Assembly (NCBI RefSeq): GCF_002088275.1
Contig: NZ_AQQS01000003.1
Location: 1 to 64,000, forward strand
Origin: Aurantimonas sp. 22II-16-19i
GTDB lineage: Bacteria; Pseudomonadota; Alphaproteobacteria; Rhizobiales; Rhizobiaceae
Direction of reading: 5' to 3'
Length of the DNA: 64,000 nt
Under the pieces are notes generated by a model that was not told where the DNA came from, searched no databases, and worked only from the letters and a program-made list of their open reading frames with translations. This document shows positions 59,282 through 64,000 of this stretch, piece by piece. Both the position numbers and the translations under genes were made by a program. Positions within the stretch are counted from its first letter, which is position 1; every line of letters begins with the position of its first letter.

Positions 59282-60310
59282 TCACCGCTCTGTCAGCTTG
59301 AACTCGATGCGGCGGTTGCGAGCCCGCGCCTCCGGGCTGTCGCCCTCCTCCAGCGGCTGGAACTCGCCGAAGCCGGTGGCGGCGAGGCGGGTCGGCGGTA
59401 CGCCCTCGTCGATCAGGAAGCGCACGACCGCATCGGCGCGGTTGCTGGAGAGCTCCCAGTTGTCCTCGTAGCGCCCCCCGGTGATCGGGATGTTGTCCGT
59501 ATGGCCGTCGACGCGGATGATCCAGTTGATGTCCGAGGGGATCTCCTTGACCAGCTCGTTGATCGCATCCGCGAGCTTGGCCATCTCCGCCATGCCTTCG
59601 GGCTGCAGCACATCCGATCCGGACGCAAACAGCACCTCCGACTGGAAGACGAAGCGGTCGCCGACGACCCGGATGTTGTCGCGGTCGGACAGGATCTCGC
59701 GCAACCGGCCGAAGAAGTCCGAGCGGTAGCGCGACAGCTCCTGCACCCTCTGCGCCAAGGCGACGTTCAGCCGCCGGCCGAGATCGGCGATCTTGGTCTG
59801 GCTCTGCTCGTCACGGCTCTCGGAGGCTTCCAGCGCGTTTTCCAGCGCGGCGATCTGCTGGCGCAGCGCCGAGAGCTGCTGGTTGAGGAGCTCGATCTGC
59901 GATCGGGCCCGCTGGGAGAGCGCCTTCTGGTCGTCGAGCGCGGTCTCGAGGTCGCTCACCTGCTCGTTCGCCGCAGTCGCCGAACCGCTGCCGGAATCCA
60001 GCGCCTGCTGCAGCCTCGTCCGTGCGTCCTCGGCATCGGCGAGCGAAGCGCGCAGGGTCGCGATCTGGTCCTGGTAGTCCTGGGACGACGAGCGCTCGAG
60101 CGCCAGAAGCTGGGTCAGCTCGTTGATCTGGCTGTTCAGCCGATCGAGCACCGCGTCCTTGCCGGTGATCTCCCGGCTGAGCAGGAACTGCGCCAGGACG
60201 AAGACCGAGAGCAGGAACATGATCGCCAAGAGCAGCGTCGACAGGGCGTCGACGAAGCCCGGCCAGTAGTCGATCGTGCGTTCGCTGCGGCGGTTCCTGG
60301 ACAAGGCCAT
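59282..60310 (-). CDS. MotB/OmpA-like peptidoglycan-binding stator protein
   Basis: A 342-residue protein. A single membrane helix (residues ~18-42) starts YWPGFVDALSTLLLA with a membrane Asp (Asp21) in the place of the MotB proton-carrying Asp. A long coiled coil (~45-190, rich in Gln/Glu/Leu heptads) leads to an OmpA/MotB domain (~220-340) with VDGHTDNIPI, ELSSNRADAVVRFL and the terminal RNRRIEFKLTER. It should be anchored in the inner membrane and reach the peptidoglycan. It lies 6 bp downstream of the MotA-like gene. Confidence 0.88.
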   Translation of the reverse strand: MALSRNRRSERTIDYWPGFVDALSTLLLAIMFLLSVFVLAQFLLSREITGKDAVLDRLNSQINELTQLLALERSSSQDYQDQIATLRASLADAEDARTRLQQALDSGSGSATAANEQVSDLETALDDQKALSQRARSQIELLNQQLSALRQQIAALENALEASESRDEQSQTKIADLGRRLNVALAQRVQELSRYRSDFFGRLREILSDRDNIRVVGDRFVFQSEVLFASGSDVLQPEGMAEMAKLADAINELVKEIPSDINWIIRVDGHTDNIPITGGRYEDNWELSSNRADAVVRFLIDEGVPPTRLAATGFGEFQPLEEGDSPEARARNRRIEFKLTER

Positions 60311-60316
60311 GGCGCG

Positions 60317-61474
60317 TCAGCTCTCCCGTGCGGCCCGCGGCGGCGGCGCTGCCTCGGCGTCGCCCGCCTGCCCCGCCACCTGCCCCGGCCCCTGTCCCGT
60401 TCCTTGTCCTGGCCCATGCCCGGCCGCGGCGACCGGCCTGTCGGAGCCGATCTGGCCGGCCAGCTTGTCGAGGACGAGACGCATTTCCCGCTGCTCGTCG
60501 GCCTGGCTCTCGACGAAGTCGCGCAAGAGCTGCTGCTCGGAGCGCATGTGCTGGACGAGGCCCTGGATGCTCTCGGCCAGATTGGCCATGGCCGCGCTGG
60601 TGCGCGGATTGGCGCTCTGATCGGTGATCATCTTGTTCAGCTTGTCCGACAGCAGCCGCAACTCGTCGGTGCCGTCACGCCCGCCGCCCGCCGGGGCGGC
60701 CGCCGCCGGCAGCACCATGTCGGACCCGACGTCGGTGACCGATGACAGCCAGTTCTCCAGCTCGGTGTAGAAACGGTTCTGCGCCCGGCCGATCTGCAGG
60801 TCGAGAAAACCGAGCACCAGCGAGCCCGACAGGCCGAAGAGCGAGGAGGAGAACGCCGTGCCCATGCCTGCCAGCGGCGCCGACAGACCGGCCTTCAGCG
60901 AATTCAGCACCGCATTGGTATCGCCCGAGGCGGGATCCAGCCCCTGGATCGTCGTGCCGATCGAGCCGATGGTCCGCAACAGGCCCCAGAAGGTGCCGAG
61001 CAGGCCGAGAAACACCAGGAGGCCGATGAGGTAGCGGGCGATGTCGCGCGTCTCGTCGAGGCGCGTCGCGATGGAATCGAGGATCGAGCGCGTCGACATG
61101 GTCGACAGCGAGATCGACCGCCGCCGGCCGATCAGCGCCCGCATCGGCGCGAGCAGGACCGGGTCCTTCAGCTTGTCGAACTCGGCCGAGCCGTCGCGAT
61201 AGGCGTTGACCCACCGCACTTCGCGCGACAGCCGCCAGACCTGCAGGAGCGCGAGGAAGATGCCGACGCCGAGGACGCCGACGATCAGGCCGTTGAGGCC
61301 GGGATTGGTGGTGAAGGCGGTGGAGATCTGCCGGCCGAGGATCGCCGCGACGAAGCCGGCGAGCGCCAGGAACACCAGCATGGACCAGAGGAAGACGAGC
61401 GGACTCGACAGCCGGTTCGGATCGAAATCGACCGGTCTCCCCGTCTTTTCGCTCGGCGCGTCGAAGACCTGCAT
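60317..61474 (-). CDS. MotA/TolQ/ExbB-like proton channel protein
   Basis: A 385-residue membrane protein. Four hydrophobic stretches lie at about 23-46, 59-80, 145-166 and 195-225; the last two carry the MotA/ExbB pattern GLLGTFWGLLRTI and SAPLAGMGTAFSSSLFGLSGS. The C-terminal ~130 residues are a cytoplasmic helical tail ending in a Gly/Gln-rich run. It should pair with the MotB-like product to use the proton gradient for mechanical work. No flagellar, Tol or TonB gene is near. Confidence 0.87.
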   Translation of the reverse strand: MQVFDAPSEKTGRPVDFDPNRLSSPLVFLWSMLVFLALAGFVAAILGRQISTAFTTNPGLNGLIVGVLGVGIFLALLQVWRLSREVRWVNAYRDGSAEFDKLKDPVLLAPMRALIGRRRSISLSTMSTRSILDSIATRLDETRDIARYLIGLLVFLGLLGTFWGLLRTIGSIGTTIQGLDPASGDTNAVLNSLKAGLSAPLAGMGTAFSSSLFGLSGSLVLGFLDLQIGRAQNRFYTELENWLSSVTDVGSDMVLPAAAAPAGGGRDGTDELRLLSDKLNKMITDQSANPRTSAAMANLAESIQGLVQHMRSEQQLLRDFVESQADEQREMRLVLDKLAGQIGSDRPVAAAGHGPGQGTGQGPGQVAGQAGDAEAAPPPRAARES

Positions 61475-61683
61475 CTTAAGCTTTCACTCAACTCTTTGGC
61501 CCGTCAGGGAAAGTCCATCTGCTTGCGCGCCCCGCATTCGCCGGCACCGATGCGCCGACACACCCAAGCGATTCTGACTGGCGGTCCATATCCAGCGAGA
61601 AAAACCATATTCAAGATCGGCCCGAATGGAAACGTCAGCATCCAAAATGACCGGCATCGCTGCAGCCTGCGGATGCGGCGACC

Positions 61684-62523
61684 CTACCTGCCGTCGATGC
61701 CCTCGTCCGCCGCGCGCGCCGCCGCGCGCTTCTTGGCCGCCTGGCCCAGCAGCCCGACGAGCGCCTTGTGGATCTGCTCGTTGCCGCAGGCGATGTCGCC
61801 GACCATGTGGTCGAACTTGCCGCCGGTCATGCCGGTGACGAAGCCGCCCGCCTCGCGCACCAGGATCGACCCGGCGGCGACGTCCCAGGGCTTCAGCCCC
61901 TTCTCCCAGTAGCCGTCGAGACGGCCGGCGGCGACATAGGCGAGGTCCAGCGAGGCGGCGCCGAAGCGGCGGATGCCGGCGGATTCGGCGATCACCTGCC
62001 GCAGCTCGTAGAGATAGCCGGCGTGGTCGCCATGGCCGAGGAACGGCGTCCCGGTGCCGAACAGGCTCTCGGGCAGGCGGTTGCGCGCCGACACCCGGAT
62101 GCGCCGGTCGTTGACATAGGCGCCGCCGCCCTTCTCGGCGACGTAGAGCTCGTCCTGCGCCGGGTTGAAGATCACCCCGGCGACGATCTGGCCGTCGCGC
62201 TCGAGGCCGATCGAGACGGCGAAGTTCGGGATGCCATGGAGGAAGTTGGTGGTGCCGTCGAGCGGATCGACGATCCAGCGATGCTGCGGATCCTTGCCCT
62301 CGATCTCGCCGCGCTCCTCCATCAGGAAGCCCCAGTCGGGCCGAACGCGCGACAGTTCGCGGAAGACGATCTCCTCGGCCCTTGTATCGGCGTTGGAGAC
62401 GAAGTCGGCCGGGCCCTTCACCGAGACCTGCAGGTTCTGCACCTCGCCGAAGTCGCGGATCAGCGAGCGGCCGGCCTTCATGGCGGCCTGCGTCATGACG
62501 TTGAGCAGTGCGGAACGGGCCAT
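61684..62523 (-). CDS. suhB: inositol monophosphatase family protein SuhB
   Basis: A 279-residue Mg-dependent phosphatase of the inositol monophosphatase family. Metal sites are MEERGEIEG (Glu), WIVDPLDGTTNFLHGIPNF (Asp-Pro-Leu-Asp-Gly-Thr) and LKPWDVAAGSILVREAGG (Asp near the C-terminus). It could act as SuhB or in inositol phosphate or 3'-phosphoadenosine metabolism; specificity is not resolved by motifs. Located 71 bp downstream of efp on the same strand, so they may share a transcript. Confidence 0.93.
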   Translation of the reverse strand: MARSALLNVMTQAAMKAGRSLIRDFGEVQNLQVSVKGPADFVSNADTRAEEIVFRELSRVRPDWGFLMEERGEIEGKDPQHRWIVDPLDGTTNFLHGIPNFAVSIGLERDGQIVAGVIFNPAQDELYVAEKGGGAYVNDRRIRVSARNRLPESLFGTGTPFLGHGDHAGYLYELRQVIAESAGIRRFGAASLDLAYVAAGRLDGYWEKGLKPWDVAAGSILVREAGGFVTGMTGGKFDHMVGDIACGNEQIHKALVGLLGQAAKKRAAARAADEGIDGR

Positions 62524-62594
62524 CTTGACCTTTCAGAAATGTCGTCGAACCGACACGCCGCCGTCATGGCGGCGGCGCGTTTCGGCGGATCGCC

Positions 62595-63158
62595 TCAGTC
62601 GGCGCGGCGCAGATAGGTGATTTCGTTTGTGTCGACGAGGATCTTCTCACCGGCCTCGATGAAGGGCGGCACCATCACGCGCACGCCGTTCTCCATCACC
62701 GCGGGCTTGTAGGACGACGTCGCCGTCTGGCCCTTCACCACCGGGTCGGCCTCGACGATGGTCAGCACCACCTGGTCGGGCAGCTTGATGCCGATCGGCC
62801 GGTCCTCGTGACTTTCCACCGTCACCATCATGCCGTCCTGCAGGAAGGCCGAGCGCTCGCCGACGAAGTCCTGCTGCAGTTCCAGCTGCTCGTAGGTCTC
62901 GTTGTCCATGAACACCAGCATCTCGCCCTCGGCGTAGAGATACTGGTAGTCCTTCTGCTCGAGTCGAATGCGCTCGACGGTCTCGGACGAGCGGAAGCGC
63001 TCGTTCAGCTTGGTGCCGTCGATCAGGTTCTTCAGCTCGACCTGCGCAAAGGCGCCGCCCTTGCCGGGCTTCACATGAGCGGTCTTGACCGCGACCCAGA
63101 GCCCGCCATCGTGCTCGATCACGTTGCCGGGGCGGATTTCATTGCCGTTGATCTTCAT
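62595..63158 (-). CDS. efp: elongation factor P
   Basis: A 187-residue EF-P with the usual three beta-barrel domains. The modifiable lysine is Lys33 in the loop [13 protein letters not shown]; downstream [20 protein letters not shown] and [18 protein letters not shown] are standard. It rescues ribosomes stalled on polyproline, relevant here for the Pro-rich protein at 48359-50407 and the N-terminus of GyrA. No EpmA or EpmB gene is in view. Confidence 0.97.
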   Translation of the reverse strand: MKINGNEIRPGNVIEHDGGLWVAVKTAHVKPGKGGAFAQVELKNLIDGTKLNERFRSSETVERIRLEQKDYQYLYAEGEMLVFMDNETYEQLELQQDFVGERSAFLQDGMMVTVESHEDRPIGIKLPDQVVLTIVEADPVVKGQTATSSYKPAVMENGVRVMVPPFIEAGEKILVDTNEITYLRRAD

Positions 63159-63364
63159 CGGATCTCTCGGATTCTCTCAAAGCTGGTGCGGCCGCGCGCG
63201 ACTGCCGGCCAGACATCATGTTCGTCGATCTGTTGCCGCAGCGGCGCGCCCGAATGCGGACCGCGCCGGGCTGCCGATGTTCCGGCCATCGCGCCCATGG
63301 GCAGGTCGGCGCTCAAGACCATAAATCCACGCGCCATTCAAGCCGTTGCGGCCCGCGCGGCCCG

Positions 63365-64000
63365 TCAGCCCGAGCGAAACCGGTTCGCCGCCTCCAGGGC
63401 CGTCTTCTGCGCCGCGGCGTCGAGGCCGCGAAAGAAATCGTCGAGAACGGCGTCGCTGTTCTTCGTGCGCTTGGCCAGAACCGCCCATTTCGCCGCCTCG
63501 GCCACGTCCGGTTCGGTGCCGATCCCGTCCTTGTAGAGATGGGCGACGCGGTTGATGGCGATCGGATTGCCCAGCGCGGCGGCATGCCTGAGGAAGCGGA
63601 AGCCCTCCTCCGCCTTCGCCGGACCGCCCTTGCCGTTGATCAGCCAGATGCCGTACTCGATCTGCGCGATGGTGAAGCCGTTCAGCGCCGAAGCATGCAG
63701 GAAGGCCCGCGCCTTCTGAAGGTCCTCGGTGACGCCGCGACCGCTGGCGAAGAGCTGCGACATGGCATATTGCGCCTCGGGCACGCCGGCTTTCGCCGCC
63801 TTCTCGAAGTAGCGGGCGGCGTCGGTGAAGCCGCCGGACGGCGAGCTCTCGATCAGCATCTGGCCGTAATTGTATTCGGCGAGCGGCAGCCCGCGGTCGG
63901 CGGCCGCCTGCATCAGGTCCCTCGCCTGCGCCTCGTCCCGCGTCACCGCCGAGCCTTCGAGCAGGATCATCGCGTAGCGGAACTGGGCCTCGGCCTTGCC
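63365..64000 (-). CDS. Sel1/TPR-repeat protein (5' end beyond window)
   Basis: The last ~211 residues of a protein composed of Sel1-like repeats, each of about 36 residues: for example AQYAMSQLFASGRGVTEDL, AQIEYGIWLINGKGG and AINRVAHLYKDGIGTEPDV. The frame is open to the window edge. Sel1-repeat proteins act as scaffolds, often in the periplasm or for cell-surface processes. The stop at 63365 is ~200 bp before efp; no terminator was noted in that gap. Confidence 0.87.
   Translation of the reverse strand, partial: GKAEAQFRYAMILLEGSAVTRDEAQARDLMQAAADRGLPLAEYNYGQMLIESSPSGGFTDAARYFEKAAKAGVPEAQYAMSQLFASGRGVTEDLQKARAFLHASALNGFTIAQIEYGIWLINGKGGPAKAEEGFRFLRHAAALGNPIAINRVAHLYKDGIGTEPDVAEAAKWAVLAKRTKNSDAVLDDFFRGLDAAAQKTALEAANRFRSG

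Noticed and set aside
59282-61474. Zorya-type defence system (ZorA/ZorB are MotA/MotB-like)
   Set aside because: No ZorC, ZorD or ZorE-like gene follows; the neighbours are DUF393 and suhB. The pair alone does not support a defence call.

Overview
The window is a GC-rich chromosomal segment, almost fully coding, from an alphaproteobacterium most likely in the Hyphomicrobiales (Rhizobiales). The grounds are a RirA-type iron regulator with cysteines at 91/99/105, a GTTC-N7-GTTC LexA box in front of uvrA, a DUF3422 protein, a two-hairpin repeat resembling rhizobial RIME elements, and the gyrA / marC-family / ssb / uvrA neighbourhood. The genus cannot be fixed from sequence alone. I saw no rRNA, tRNA, CRISPR array, integrase, transposase or prophage.

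Layout. (1) 1-4449, minus: a glycolate oxidase operon glcD-E-F (glcF cut by the window edge), interrupted by a Uma2-family gene between glcD and glcE and a DUF433/DUF5615 toxin-antitoxin-like pair between glcE and glcF. (2) 4905-6978: a ParA-like protein and a DUF3422 membrane protein. (3) 7159-13160: a lactate-utilisation operon lutA-B-C. The lutA-lutB interval holds a decayed macro-domain gene, four complete and one truncated DUF29 genes in tandem, and a remnant of a sixth; a second Uma2 gene converges on lutC. (4) 13294-22971, plus: LysE exporter, a four-gene PotABCD-type ABC importer, hydantoin-racemase-like enzyme, double-GNAT protein, CodA-like amidohydrolase with altered active-site positions, and purB. 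(5) 23186-28358: small membrane proteins, dnaK with no dnaJ beside it, and a class A penicillin-binding protein. (6) 28727-36150: SDR, MipA/OmpV protein, M20 peptidase, aldo/keto reductase, MFS exporter, DUF1289 and rirA. (7) 36474-48243: gyrA, MarC family, CDF transporter, a secreted nucleosidase, ssb, LexA-controlled uvrA, a PIN/Phd pair and a DUF72 protein. (8) 48359-64000: a Pro/Ala-rich membrane protein, purA, EamA transporter, rpmE, ABC exporter, DUF7282 protein, a sorbosone-dehydrogenase-like enzyme with a small cytochrome c, DUF393/DUF427 pair, MotA/MotB-like pair, suhB, efp and a Sel1-repeat protein.

Most of the segment is ordinary core genome. The unusual signal lies in the first 13 kb: both 2-hydroxyacid oxidation operons (glc and lut) carry small co-oriented accessory genes of TA-like, nuclease-like or unknown families inside them, often joined by ATGA/GTGA stop-start overlaps. 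In lut the insert is a tandemly amplified DUF29 array with an exact 463-bp junction spacing and decayed gene remnants at both ends. No experiment or database search was run; family names rest on motif and sequence recognition.
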